A model generated the notes under the pieces. The model saw only the letters and a list, made by a program, of their open reading frames with translations, was not told where the DNA came from and did no database searches. The position numbers and the translations under genes are program-made. Of a DNA stretch of 64,000 bases, positions 45,228 to 56,395 are shown piece after piece. Within the stretch, counting starts at the first letter, position 1; each line of letters starts with the position of its first letter. Source of the stretch: Drosophila pseudoobscura (Eukaryota; Arthropoda; Insecta; Diptera; Drosophilidae); assembly GCF_009870125.1 (NCBI RefSeq), contig NC_046679.1, positions 23,188,001 through 23,252,000 of the forward strand, written 5' to 3'.

Positions 45228-46946
45228 ATGAGTTTCGCCAAGTGGTTCAAGAAAAAGGAGCAGATCTCCGAGATCGGTGCACCCACAAATTTCCAGCGGC
45301 ACTTCCATGTCTCCCGCAACCAGGAAACGGGCGATCTGGAGGGTCTGCCCGCGCCCTGGGTGCGGCTCATGAACTCACAGATCACCCGGGACGAGCAGGA
45401 CAAGAATCCCGATGCCGCCTACCATGCCGTCAAGTACTACAACTACTCGATCAAAAAGAAGGAAACCGAGGTGTTCAAGCCCTTCATCACCGAGGATGTC
45501 ATCCATGAGGAGTCAAAGGAGATTGAGAACTATGTCAACTACAAGAACAAACACAAGTCCCAGGATCCGGAGAAGTCGGATGACGATGGCAGCTCCACGG
45601 CCACCGAAACGGAGACCAGCAGCGGCTGCGGCTCCTCCGCGGGGAACAGCAACAGCAGCAGCATCAACGACAGCAGCCAGCAGTCCCATGGACCATTGGA
45701 CGGCCACAGGCCCCTCGATGAGATGTTCAAGGAGCTCAAATCGAATCTGGAGCACCGCGAAACGCTGAGGGCCGCGCCAGCCATGTCCAACAGCCTACAG
45801 GAGCCACCGCCAGTGCCGCCCAAAAAGTCCACGCACACGATGCCGCCCAAGCCACAGATCAAGCCAAAGCCCCGAGTCACCCAGAAGTTCTCGCGCTCCT
45901 CCGACCTGCGGCGGGAGGATGACGACCACAAGATCAACACAGACACCATCATCATCAAGCCGGCGGCGCCGGGCCAGCATGTCGACGCCTCCGAGGACAA
46001 TCCCGATGAGACGATACTGCGCCGGTCCAAGGAGAAGCGGGCCCAGAAGACCGATGCCGAGATCTACGATGAACTTCGAGCCATCTGCAATCCCGAGGAT
46101 CCGCGGGAGCGCTACAAGACCACCCAGGAGGTGGGCAAGGGGGCCTCCGGCATCGTGTTCATTGCCGGAGATCTGACAAACGAGTCCCAGGTGGCCGTCA
46201 AGACGATCGACATGAAGAACCAGTCCTCGAAGGATCTCATACTCACCGAAATCCGGGTGCTTAAGGATTTCAATCACAAGAACCTGGTGAACTTCCTCGA
46301 TGCCTATCTGCTGGAGCCCGAGGACCAGCTGTGGGTGGTCATGGAGTACATGGACGGCGGCCCACTCACCGACGTCGTCACCGAGACTGTGATGAAGGAA
46401 CGCCAGATCGCCTGCGTCTGCCGCGAGGTGCTCTATGCCATTAGCTTCCTTCATGCGAAGGGCATCATCCACCGCGACATCAAGTCGGACAACGTGCTGC
46501 TCGGTATGGACGGGTGCGTCAAAGTGACAGACTTTGGGTTCTGTGCCAATATCGAGGGCGACGAGAAGCGCCAGACGATGGTGGGCACCCCCTACTGGAT
46601 GGCGCCCGAGGTGGTCACGCGAAAGAAGTACGGCAAGAAGGTGGACATCTGGTCTATTGGCATTATGGCCATCGAGATGATCGAGGGCCAGCCGCCCTAC
46701 CTATACGAGACGCCGCTGCGAGCCCTCTACCTGATCGCTGCCAACGGACGGCCCGATGTCAAGAGCTGGGACAAGCTGAGCCCCAATCTGCAGGACTTCC
46801 TTGATCGCTGTCTCCAGGTGGAGGTCGATAGACGGGCCACCGCCGATGAGCTGCTGAGCCATCCCTTCCTCAACGACTGTAGCGAGGTCAAGGCCCTGGT
46901 GCCCAACATTAAGGCAGCCAAAAAGGTCCTCCGTCGCAACGTATAG
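45228..46946 (+). CDS. Pak3: p21-activated kinase Pak3 (group I PAK-like Ser/Thr kinase)
   Basis: One uninterrupted exon encodes 572 residues. The start context AACATGAG is adequate. The N-terminus (MSFAKWFKKKEQ) leads straight into a CRIB/p21-binding motif, ISEIGAPTNFQRHFHVS (about 13-29), for GTP-bound Cdc42/Rac. A Ser-rich linker with a PPVPPKK SH3-binding motif (about 193) follows. The kinase domain spans about 294-550: GKGASG loop, VAVKTID lysine near 322, HRDIKSDN catalytic loop near 414, DFGFC near 434, and GTPYWMAPE activation segment with the activating Thr near 452. All catalytic residues are present. PAKs control actin and, in flies, dorsal closure and synaptic growth. The intronless coding region and a possible 3' UTR intron (47212-50913) are notable. 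Confidence 0.95.
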   Translation: MSFAKWFKKKEQISEIGAPTNFQRHFHVSRNQETGDLEGLPAPWVRLMNSQITRDEQDKNPDAAYHAVKYYNYSIKKKETEVFKPFITEDVIHEESKEIENYVNYKNKHKSQDPEKSDDDGSSTATETETSSGCGSSAGNSNSSSINDSSQQSHGPLDGHRPLDEMFKELKSNLEHRETLRAAPAMSNSLQEPPPVPPKKSTHTMPPKPQIKPKPRVTQKFSRSSDLRREDDDHKINTDTIIIKPAAPGQHVDASEDNPDETILRRSKEKRAQKTDAEIYDELRAICNPEDPRERYKTTQEVGKGASGIVFIAGDLTNESQVAVKTIDMKNQSSKDLILTEIRVLKDFNHKNLVNFLDAYLLEPEDQLWVVMEYMDGGPLTDVVTETVMKERQIACVCREVLYAISFLHAKGIIHRDIKSDNVLLGMDGCVKVTDFGFCANIEGDEKRQTMVGTPYWMAPEVVTRKKYGKKVDIWSIGIMAIEMIEGQPPYLYETPLRALYLIAANGRPDVKSWDKLSPNLQDFLDRCLQVEVDRRATADELLSHPFLNDCSEVKALVPNIKAAKKVLRRNV

Positions 46947-49900
46947 TTAATGTGCAATCATCGGGCGGCGAGGCTGCTCTATGCGTGATCGAGACCACCA
47001 CTACAAAAGCCCGATCCCGATACCCAGAGCGCCCCCTGACCAGCCCAGCCCCCTGTGTATAATGAGTTTTCAATGTAAATTTGATTTTGTGTCGAAGAAA
47101 CTGGAACTGGAATAGAATGCTGATTATAGTCTTTGTAGAAACCCCGTAAAATAGCAAAAACAGGAACTGCAGCAGCACCTAGGACTGGATGAACTCCCCC
47201 GTTGAAAACAGGTAAGTCCCAATTCCAATCCCAATCCCAATCCCCTTTTCCCAGGTAGCTTGGATTCACACACATGTTACCCTAGTTTTTCGGATTATTC
47301 ATGCGCGAACGAACCCATCTCCATTTCAATGGAAACCTTTTTTCGCAATACCACAAATGAGGAAACATTCCATTTGGGTTTATTGGTTGCTGCCGAGTTA
47401 GTTTTAAGTGCGTTGTTCGAAAGTTGTCAAAAAGAGCCCAGGCAGAGCGGCCCCAAAGAGCGGCAGTTTGCTATCTTTATAGGTTTAATCAGTATCTGGA
47501 GATTACTTTCGATCAAGGTTGAACAGTGTGTGCACGAGGTCTGAATGTTGTTTGGACACTTTGCAGAGTTTTGTAACGAAGAGAAGGAGTGGACAGGGGC
47601 TATTTCTTTGCAGAAAAGTGGCTCAGATTTACAGAATTCAGTTTTAAATAATAAAGGGGGAATGGATCAGCCCTCAGATGTTTTTGTGAGGAAAATAAAA
47701 AAGATGAATCATCTAAAGAGCAACTAAAGGGTCGACCACTGAAGTTCTCCCTTTTTTTCATAGCCTAATAGCCATCTCCCTCCCACTCTGTTGCATACTC
47801 TCTTGCATTCACATCAGCCCGGAGAGCAGAGCGAGCATGACCCGTTAGTTTACGAGTACACACATTTTTAGTGTCATCTCTTTTCGTTTGCCTACAGTAT
47901 TACGTATGAAGTTTGGTTTGTTGCTGAAAAAGCAAGAAAAATCCCATTGAAAAATGACAAACAATACAATCAAAGAAAGAAGAGCAGTGGCAGCAACAGC
48001 AGCAGCAGCCGCAGCAACAACAAACAACGCAAAGTACGCAATTTAACACGCTCGTTCGCATTTCCTGTTTGGAATATCGCTTTGTCTGGCCAAAATAATA
48101 TTCATACATAATAATAATAAAAAAAAAACTTTAATTCACACACACATGCAGCAGTCGGACAGAAAAAACACCCACACTCTTCCGGACTTTCAGCTGAAAG
48201 TTATCTTTCTTTTGCTTATCACTCCACTCTATAAATGCTATTGTAAAGCCCCCTGGCTGGAAATCGACGCAAATTTGTCAAATTCTTAGGACAATTTTTC
48301 GTGGCATTTCAATATATGATAAGAACAAAGGCGATCGTAGAAGAGAATATGAGAGATAGCTGAGAGAGAGGAAGGGAGCGAGCAAGTCGAAGTAGAGTCG
48401 TCCATGCGTGTGCGTGTGAGCTGCACAAAGAAAGAGAGTCTGATTCTGATGGCGGTTGCTCCCTCTCCGTCTCCGTCTCTGTCCCGGCATTCTGTCTTTC
48501 TCCATGTCTTCGGCTCTCACCCTCCCACTTATTCAATTTAATTGCTTGTGCAGCAGTAGCTGTCAGAGGGGGGAAGACGACGACCGTCGCGACTTCACTG
48601 CGCTATTTATACTCTCTCCCACTCCCACTTTAGACAGTGTTCTTCCCCCTCCTATCCAGAGTTATTTTCCCCTCGCCAGAGGTCTTGCTTCTCTTGTCTG
48701 CGTGCCTCTTCTTTTTCTACCGGATCTCCTCTAGGCTCTTTATTTGTTTAGTTTACTTTTGCTTTCCGTTTTGCCTCACTCAAATGGGGTGGGAGGGAGG
48801 AGAGCACACAGTAGCCGATTATCTGTCTACTTCTTGCTCACTTTAGATGCGGATATTGCGTTTTTTTGAATGCCAAGAAAATAAAACCGAAAGAAGGGAT
48901 AAGAATATTGCAAATATTGCAGTTCTATAGGAGCGTCGACGGCGGCGGCGGCTGCTGGTCCTGGTAGTGGCGCCGCCTGGATCCCGCCCCGCTGCATGAT
49001 GCCGGGGTTAAAGTACAATTCCACGCGTGCTAAATGTGTGTGTGTATGAGTAAGCGAAAGGCAGAGCCGCTCTAGCATGAATAGATTTGTCTCTGAATCC
49101 CCTACCGCAGTGCCAAAACGTCTTGTATTTTGACCAAGAAAAACGCCCCGAAAACACAACCAGACCAGAAATGACTAAACCCCATTCACATTTAGTTCGA
49201 TTTCGAATGGCGCCTCTAAACGATAATTTTTCACCTTGCGCAAAGGTTTCTGTCTTTCCTCCAGTGTATGCGTGTCTGTGTGCTTCGTTTATTGAACCAC
49301 ATTGTTTGTTGTTTTTGGTGTAGCTAGTGTGCGGAATTTCAGATGATTCATTCATTATTTTTTCGGGGCTTCGCAACGCGTGCGGACTCAGAGGGCTCTT
49401 TTTTTTCCTTTACTGCCAGACGGGGGTGTGTGTAATATCCCCCACTTCCCACTCCACTCTGTATCACGCAATAAAACAATGCAAAACTTGTGTGTTTTAA
49501 TGTAATGATTTTCAGCGACATTACAAACGGGTATTTTGTCAGAGTTTCCAATGTCTGGCAGCGGCATACTCATCCACACTCATGCACACACACACACACA
49601 CACATACACCCTGTCAAAGCGCTCTCGCATGCATTCGTTGCATTCACAATTACAGTTACGATGAACATTTCTTTATTGTGCGACTCATTGGATGCTATGT
49701 TTTGTGGTATGCATTTTGTAGGTACATGATCCACATGGACTCCACACATGCGCTCCACATGACACAGGCCGTTGAGGTGGGGATGGAACTTCTTTTGGCC
49801 GCCCCAATCGAATCTGGAGCATGCTCTCATTTGCATTCAAAGCCAATAATCAGTTAACTTTTAAGAGAGTGGATAGAGGGTGCAAGTACGAGAATTATAA

Positions 49901-52900
49901 ATTGCTATGCTATACTACTTGATGCAAGAATTTCCGATCAGCATCAAAATCCCTTTTACCCTTCTTACTGGCATATAAGCATCTAACTTTTAAGTATCGG
50001 AATACTATATAATTTAGCTCCCATTGAAACGATCACTTTGTGAGAGTATCCAAAGCTTCGGTCCCCCTCTTTTAGCCTATCTTTTTTGTTTTGTTTTTGA
50101 TTTGTCGATGGAAAATTGTGTGGAAAACTGTTGGAACAATGCCACAGGCCCCAGTCAGATATTGTCAGACGTTGTTTCATTGAAATTTAAGCGTGACTTT
50201 TTGAGCTGGTGCGCTGTTGCTTGCTGTTGCGCTTCACATGCTGATAAATATAAACAATTATTGCGCTGATAATTGACTCCCCATTGCTCTCCCATGGCAT
50301 AACACAGTTCTCTCTCCCTTCCTCTGACTGTTTCTCCTATCTATCCGATTTATATGCAGCGCACTACGTACATATACATACATATATATATATATATATA
50401 AAAAAACTGAAATACAAAACTTGGTTGAATGATACCAAAAGATTATGCAGATAGCCCAAGAGAGTATGTGGCTTGGGGCTATTGAGGGGATGGTGTGCCA
50501 TAAAGAGTCAATGATAATGCATTATTAATTATATTATGCAGTCGCACCTGACCTGTAACCGAATCCCAATGGCAAATGGTCGCCTCCCCTGATTGAAGCA
50601 GTCTATTTTTAACCAACTTTGCCTTTTTCCCCCAGTACACCTAATCAGCTGTTCCACTGTTAAGAACTGATAACGCAGGTCTCTCGCTGATAACAACAGA
50701 GAACAACTTGTATGATTAATACACTTTACGTGGTTTGGTGTGCGATTTTGTACACGATATACATATGTGCATACCACACGAGGGTATGTTCAGGGTGATG
50801 GCAATTATTAGAGGTCGAAATGTTAATTATGCCCCAATTGTTGACTGTACTTTAACAAGTTGTCAGCCCCACAAATATTGATAATATCTCTTTTCTCTCT
50901 CTCTCTCTTGCAGCAGCAGCAGCACGTGTGACAGCCGAGAGCAAACCATCGCCGTGCCCGCGCACTGGAGTCTTCGTCATCGGTCTCTCATGCAGAACGG
51001 CGGATGGAGCGGGAGGAGTTATCGCTTAGATTAGATTGTCCTACGGCAAAAAAATTAGCTTATTTCGTACATTGTAAAAATGTATGTGACCACAAACACA
51101 CACATATGATATAGATATTGTATTATTAACTGTTTTGGACATAAGTTGGATTAATCTTGATATACCCGTATATATACATAATTGTGATTTAAGCGATTTT
51201 ATCAAATCTGCATTATGCAATTCTACATAAAATTCGTCGTAGTCTCTAAGTTAAAACAAAACCCTCCCACACATACACGCGCAAACACACACAGTAAACC
51301 CCTTGCAATACTTGTTGTAAATTACCAAAAAAGAAAAAAAAGCACAAAAAAAGGAGAAAGAATGGAGTAAAGCTTGAGACATAGCAAGTGGAGAAAAGAG
51401 TGTAACAAGTGCCATTAGGACTAGAGCTAGCAGCAGCAAAGCGAAAAAATACTAATTAGAAGCAAACAACAACACAACAAAATTATCTATACAATTTATG
51501 TCTTTCGCGTAACGAAAACACAGATATCAGATAGCATTACAGAGATTAGAGAACTAACAAAGAAGCATATGTACTATACGTATTAGCTGATATCCGCACA
51601 ATGTTCGATTGATTGTAAAACTTGTTCGATATTCCATTTTAATTAGTACAAACATAAGACTAACGACAAAACAGTTTAAATTAGATATCACCGTTCCTCT
51701 TCTCGATCAAATTTGCCATACGCACAAGCAAAGGTTAATGTAGTTCCAAACTGAATAATACGATGATAGACCAGGAATTGTAATTCGGAAGATGGAGAAG
51801 CTGTTTTGATATCAGTAATGTGTGTGTCAAAGTTATAAAAAGAACAAAATATTAACAAAGAATATCCTTAAAGAGAGTATATATGCATACATCCATAGAT
51901 GTGGTATCCATACACTAAACCTAATCCCAGCGGGAAATTACGAGCAATGCCAAAAGAGTAATTGAAGAAAGTAATCGTCAGCGGCACACCTTAGCCGAAA
52001 TACATATGTACTTCTGTTTGGCATCCGTTTTGTGCTTAGTTTAATTTACTTGAGGAAGCTCTTTCCGGAAACTCTAGATTTATCCGAAAACGTATGCCCC
52101 TCTCCAGCTAGTCCCTCTCAACGAATGGAAAGAGTACATTTGAGGATCTTTGGGTTAGCTTTCCTTACTTGTTATACATACACGTACATATACAAATTGT
52201 GTGTGTGTGTAGGATTCTTAGTAGGGATTATTCTTTTACTTGCTATTCTGATATTAGTAGCCAATCGATTGCGACTGCGACTGCTGCTGCTGCAGATCGG
52301 TTCATAGATACAATTTTATATAAAACGTAATACCATTCATGATTTTGAAAGAGCTTAACCGATTTAACGAAAATTTACTTGATTTTCTTAGTTTAGCTTA
52401 AATATGATGAGTATTAATTAGGCAAGGCAACGAACGGAAGGGAAAAGAAAGTATTCGATGGATGGATGGGCCCCTGGAAGAGAGATAGATGGGCTTTATT
52501 GGAAACACGAGACATACCCGACCTTACATATTCGCAAAAAACGCATTTAAGACGAAAGCAAAGATTGCAATTAATAACGTAAATATATATTATAAAAAAA
52601 GAAAGAAACTTAAGTCTTACAAAAAACGAAAAACAAATGGTAGCATAAATTTTTTATACGCAACTTTTATTGCAATTGTAAAGAGACGACGAGGAAGGAA
52701 GTGAAAGTAGAAGCTGACATCAATTTTGATCGATTCGTAATTATACATAGTAATATATACAACAAGAATTGGCGCTATTTCAATTAAAACTTAATGTAGT
52801 TCGAGACACAGAAAGCATATTAGAAAAGAGCAAGGCCTGGACATGGCTTGCCGATAAATAAACAGTATGATAACAGTACGAAGATATGGATATTGGGGCG

Positions 52901-53238
52901 ATAACGATAGGCGCTTTGATGGTAGCTTCATTGTTCGGTTACCGTTACGTTACGCACCGCAACGCACAAAAAGTAAAAGAAATTCCACAATAAGTTTTTA
53001 TGTTTTTCTACAAAATGCACATGTATTTTTTTGCTTGCAAAAAACCTAAGTCGTAATCGTATATTGTCTACTCTTATTTAGAATTATTTTGCAATCTAGC
53101 ATTTAAATGTAATTTAAACACACACAGAAAAACATTTAGTTCTTGTCGTCCCACCACTTTTATCATTGAGGCCGACAATGCCGAGATGTGCCCCTCGCAC
53201 CATTGTATGTATTTAGTTTAGTCCGCTGCACTGTAATT
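46947..53238 (+). other. Pak3 3' UTR/3' region (no coding exon seen)
   Basis: About 6.3 kb separates Pak3 from the minus-strand reductase. A good donor (AACAG|GTAAGTCC, GT at 47212) and a strong acceptor (CTCTCTCTCTCTTGCAG, ending 50913) could delimit a 3.7-kb intron in the 3' UTR. An AATAAA at 52857-52862 is a candidate end. Microsatellites: (CA) 49583-49605, (TA) 50382-50400. No open frame with a recognisable domain occurs on either strand. Confidence 0.45.
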
Positions 53239-53336
53239 TTTATTTTGTGTTGTTAAATATATCGTTATTTACTTATTCGACCAAAGCAATAGCATTATTT
53301 TTGTGTTTCTCATATTGTTCTCCACCCACCCAGCCC

Positions 53337-54758
53337 CTACAACCATAGATCCTCGCGGTATTTGCCCTGTTCGCGTAGCTCCTTCAGCTGACGTGTGGCC
53401 TCCGTCTCGTCCAGATGGAGAACCTTCTGCAGGCAGAGGCAGAGTCCGCTGGCTATGGACGTGGATATCTTGGCGCCATCGGCACAAATGTAGAGCACTG
53501 TATCCGGTTTGAGTAGCAGCTTCACCAGCTCCTCTGCGTCTTCTTCCAGCAACTGTTGCACGTAGCTGGGAGATTCCCCGCGAGAGTGGCACATACGTAG
53601 ACGCTGTAGCACTGACGACTGTTGCCAGGCTAGCAGTTTATTTCGTTTGAGAACAGCTTGCGGGGTCTTGGCGCCCACATATAGCCAGGTTTGACCCTTG
53701 GCCGGTTGCTGCTTCTGATGATGCTCCTTGTGGGCCAGAAAACCGAGAAAGGGGGCCAGTCCTGTACCCACAGCAATGAGTATTTGGTTGCTGCATAGAT
53801 CCTTCTCTGTGTAGCGGAATGTATTGGTCAGACGTGGATAGATGAACACCTTAGCTGATTGCTCCTGCCGCTGGCATTTTGCCTCCAGCATACTGGTCGT
53901 CACTCCAGCCTTGGGACTCAGTACAGAATAGATGATACGCAGCTCCTGTGTGCCGCTCTCCAAAGGACTATTGGCTATCGAGTAGGGACGCGGCAGTAGG
54001 CGTGGCAGGTGCTCCACCAGAAACGCCAATGGAGGCTGACAACTGGCACACAGTTCGAGAATGTCCGGAAAGCGTAGACCTTGCTCTAGGATCAACGAAT
54101 TGTAGTGTGCGGTCGCCTGTTTGGAGGAGAGGCAGGCCAAGAAACCGCGCTCCTTGGCGTCGCTGGTGTAGCTCGCCAGGGCGCTAAGGAACTGCTTCTG
54201 GAGAACACCATTGAGAGCCAGGCAGTGGGTGAAAATCTCGCGTGGGCACGTCGAGTCCGGTATGTGAGCGGGAATCTTGGCGCTCTTCTTGGCACACTTT
54301 AAGGCAAGTTTTATTTGGCAAATAGTGTCTGCCTGATCGATCAATCCGAGGCGATTCAACAATTGCTCCACCACTGCCGGTGCATTGCTGGGCAGTACGC
54401 CGATTGTGTCCCCTGGCTCATAGTCAAAGTCGTCCGACTCCAACGTGAGTTCCACCACACGCTTAGTTTCTGTTGCCTTATCAGCTTCCACTAGAACCTG
54501 GCTGTGTTTTATGCTGGCCGCTGTTAGTGTGCTGCTCGTCTGAGCAAATGGGAATTTTAGAATATCTCCACATCTTCGCTGTCCGCATTTCTCCGACTTT
54601 GGCTGCAAATTATACGTTTGTTTGAGGACTCTATTTACGCTGGACATCCTTACCTGTTTCCTGAGGGTAAAGTCCACCTCTAGGTTGCTGTCTAGCGGCT
54701 TGGCGGGGATAAATTCATTCAAAATAAAGGCCTCAATGTCGGTCATTTCTATGCCCAT
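53337..54758 (-). CDS. Methionine synthase reductase-like FAD/NADPH oxidoreductase, lacking the FMN domain
   Basis: Two exons (54758-54654 and 54602-53337) encode 456 residues. The 51-bp intron (54653-54603, GTAAGG...TTTGCAG) is open in frame, so it is easy to miss. The start is the first in-frame ATG (MGIEMTDIEAF); upstream codons of the frame contain no ATG. It has the FAD-binding domain of diflavin reductases (GDTIGVLPSN near 115; RPYSIANSP near 241; GVTTSML) and the NADPH domain (AVGTGLAPFLGF near 316; WLYVGAKT; YICADGAKIS near 406). The flavodoxin-like FMN domain that MTRR, CPR and NR1 carry at the N-terminus is absent (human MTRR about 700 residues). It would pass electrons from NADPH to FAD; the acceptor is unknown. 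Candidate AATAAA at 53244-53239 (-). Probable D. melanogaster counterpart CG14882. Confidence 0.88.
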   Translation of the reverse strand: MGIEMTDIEAFILNEFIPAKPLDSNLEVDFTLRKQVRMSSVNRVLKQTYNLQPKSEKCGQRRCGDILKFPFAQTSSTLTAASIKHSQVLVEADKATETKRVVELTLESDDFDYEPGDTIGVLPSNAPAVVEQLLNRLGLIDQADTICQIKLALKCAKKSAKIPAHIPDSTCPREIFTHCLALNGVLQKQFLSALASYTSDAKERGFLACLSSKQATAHYNSLILEQGLRFPDILELCASCQPPLAFLVEHLPRLLPRPYSIANSPLESGTQELRIIYSVLSPKAGVTTSMLEAKCQRQEQSAKVFIYPRLTNTFRYTEKDLCSNQILIAVGTGLAPFLGFLAHKEHHQKQQPAKGQTWLYVGAKTPQAVLKRNKLLAWQQSSVLQRLRMCHSRGESPSYVQQLLEEDAEELVKLLLKPDTVLYICADGAKISTSIASGLCLCLQKVLHLDETEATRQLKELREQGKYREDLWL

Positions 54759-54818
54759 ATCGCGTCTCTCTCTCTTCACATTCGCAGTTAGCGTGACTTC
54801 AAGCGAGAGTGCTGCCAA

Positions 54819-55109
54819 CTTTTAAAAAGAAAAATAGATTCAAAAAGCTTAAGGAAGAGCCCAGTTTTTAGCAAAAAACTTTGTATCTATTCATAAAACA
54901 GGCACTATATTTTTTATCGATGCGAATTCGCGGATCCAATTGCTAAACTTGTATATTCAAAGTTTTCTGGAAACGAACCCAAAATGACTCTAATCAGCTG
55001 AATTGGCATCACTAAATCAATCAGTTTGATAATCGATTACCAGATCTATCGAAAGCATGCAAAACACAATTCATTGCTGGGAACGAAATTTCGAGTAATT
55101 TTATTAAAA
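54819..55109. promoter_or_regulatory. Divergent promoter between the reductase and TTC1 genes
   Basis: Only 351 bp separates the two start codons. The space holds a DRE-like TATCGATG (54915-54922), CAGCTG (54995-55000) and GGCATCACTAAAT (55005-55017), which fits Ohler motif 7 (CAKCNCTR). This is a TATA-less housekeeping arrangement likely shared by both genes. Confidence 0.55.
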
Positions 55110-55995
55110 ATGGCAGACAAGGCCATCAGCGACGACGAGTTCCACGACGCTCTCACCGGAGAGACCACCTGCGAAAAGGAGGCCAAAAAATCCCAGCTGA
55201 ATGAGAAAGAAATTGACGAGATTGTTGAAAAGCAGAGCACGCTCCAGCTGGACGATGACGAGGAGGAGGGTGCAGCCGCCGCCACAGTTGCTTCCGGCGG
55301 CGATGGCGACCAGGAGGTGAAACAACCTGATGGCGAAATAAGCCTCGAGGAGCTGCGCGAACTGGAGAAGCATCTGAGTGTCGAGGAGCTGGCGGCAAAC
55401 AAAGAGAAGGCCGCCAAACTCAAATTGGAGGGAAACGAGCTGTTCAAGAACGACAACGCCCAGCGAGCCATCGAAATTTACACAGAGGGCCTGAACGTGT
55501 GTCCCTCGGACAGCAGCAAGGAGCGGGCCGTGCTGTATGGCAACAGAGCAGCTGCCAAAATTAAGTTGGAGTCCAACAAATCAGCCATTGATGACTGCAC
55601 AAAGGCCATTGAACTGTGGCCGGAGTACGTTCGAGTGCTATTGAGGTGAGGCTGCCAGATCTAAAGTTCAAACTCTATTTGGAGATGCATAACCATCCCC
55701 TTTCAGACGCGCCAAGCTCTACGAACAGGATGACAAGCCGGATGAGGCTCTGGAGGACTATAAGAAAGTCTATGAGATTGATCCCGGACAGCCTGAAGCG
55801 CGTGAGGCTCAGGTACGTTTGCCGCCCATAATCAATGAGCGGAACGAGAAGCTCAAAACCGAGATGATGGCCAACCTAAAGGACCTGGGCAATATGATAT
55901 TAAAACCTTTCGGCCTGTCCACACAGAATTTCCAAATGAACCAGGATCCCAACACGGGTTCATATTCCTTTAATTTTAATCAGAATCCAAGCTAG
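55110..55995 (+). CDS. Tetratricopeptide repeat protein 1 (TTC1) homologue
   Basis: Two exons (55110-55645, 55707-55995) encode 274 residues (human TTC1 292). The start ATG has the ideal AAAAATGG context (MADKAISDDEFHDAL). The first 100 residues are acidic, and three TPR motifs follow from about residue 102: KLEGNELFKNDNAQRAIEIY, VLYGNRAAAKIKLESNKSA and RRAKLYEQDDKPDEALEDY. The C-terminal region has KDLGNMILKPFGLSTQNFQM and ends in SYSFNFNQNPS, which is characteristic of TTC1. In mammals TTC1 binds Hsp90/Hsp70 tails and G-alpha16; the role in flies is inferred. AATAAA at 56022-56027. Probable D. melanogaster counterpart CG14894. Confidence 0.9.
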
Positions 55996-56115
55996 TTCAA
56001 ATGTGTGCGTGTTATTGAGCCAATAAAACTGTTTCCAAGAAACTAAAAAATCGCGAGATTGTTTTAGACTTTTTATTTCGACCAATATCTCAGTCGGAGC
56101 ATCACTGGCAACAAC

Positions 56116-56127
56116 CGATAAACGATA
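56116..56127. promoter_or_regulatory. Paired CGATA motifs in the ema promoter region
   Basis: CGATA at 56116-56120 and 56123-56127 lies between the TTC1 3' end and the ema start codon. It resembles DREF/BEAF-32 type sites common at housekeeping promoters. Function is inferred only. Confidence 0.3.
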
Positions 56128-56395
56128 GCGATGAAGCAACAGCTGACACTTGTGTGGGAAGAGGAAGAAACATTTTTGGAAAAATCGCAATTTGCAAATT
56201 ACAAAATTAGAATCGTGTAATTAGTCTATTTGTATGGCCAGACTCTGTGGCGCCACTGCTACAACCGTTGCATGAAAAGTTCGAGCAGAAACGCGACGCG
56301 GACAACTTCGATGCTGCGCCTGCACTGCTATTAGCTGAGTATTAAACAATACGATACACCCGCCCACTAGCCAGTGGTCAGTAGCCAGCCAAGCA

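Noticed and set aside
47260-47727. Two consecutive plus-strand frames after Pak3
   Set aside because: No recognised domain or splice support. They lie in the probable Pak3 3' UTR/intron.
54759-54818. Longer N-terminus for the reductase starting at 54818
   Set aside because: The codon there is TTG, not ATG; the first in-frame ATG is at 54758.
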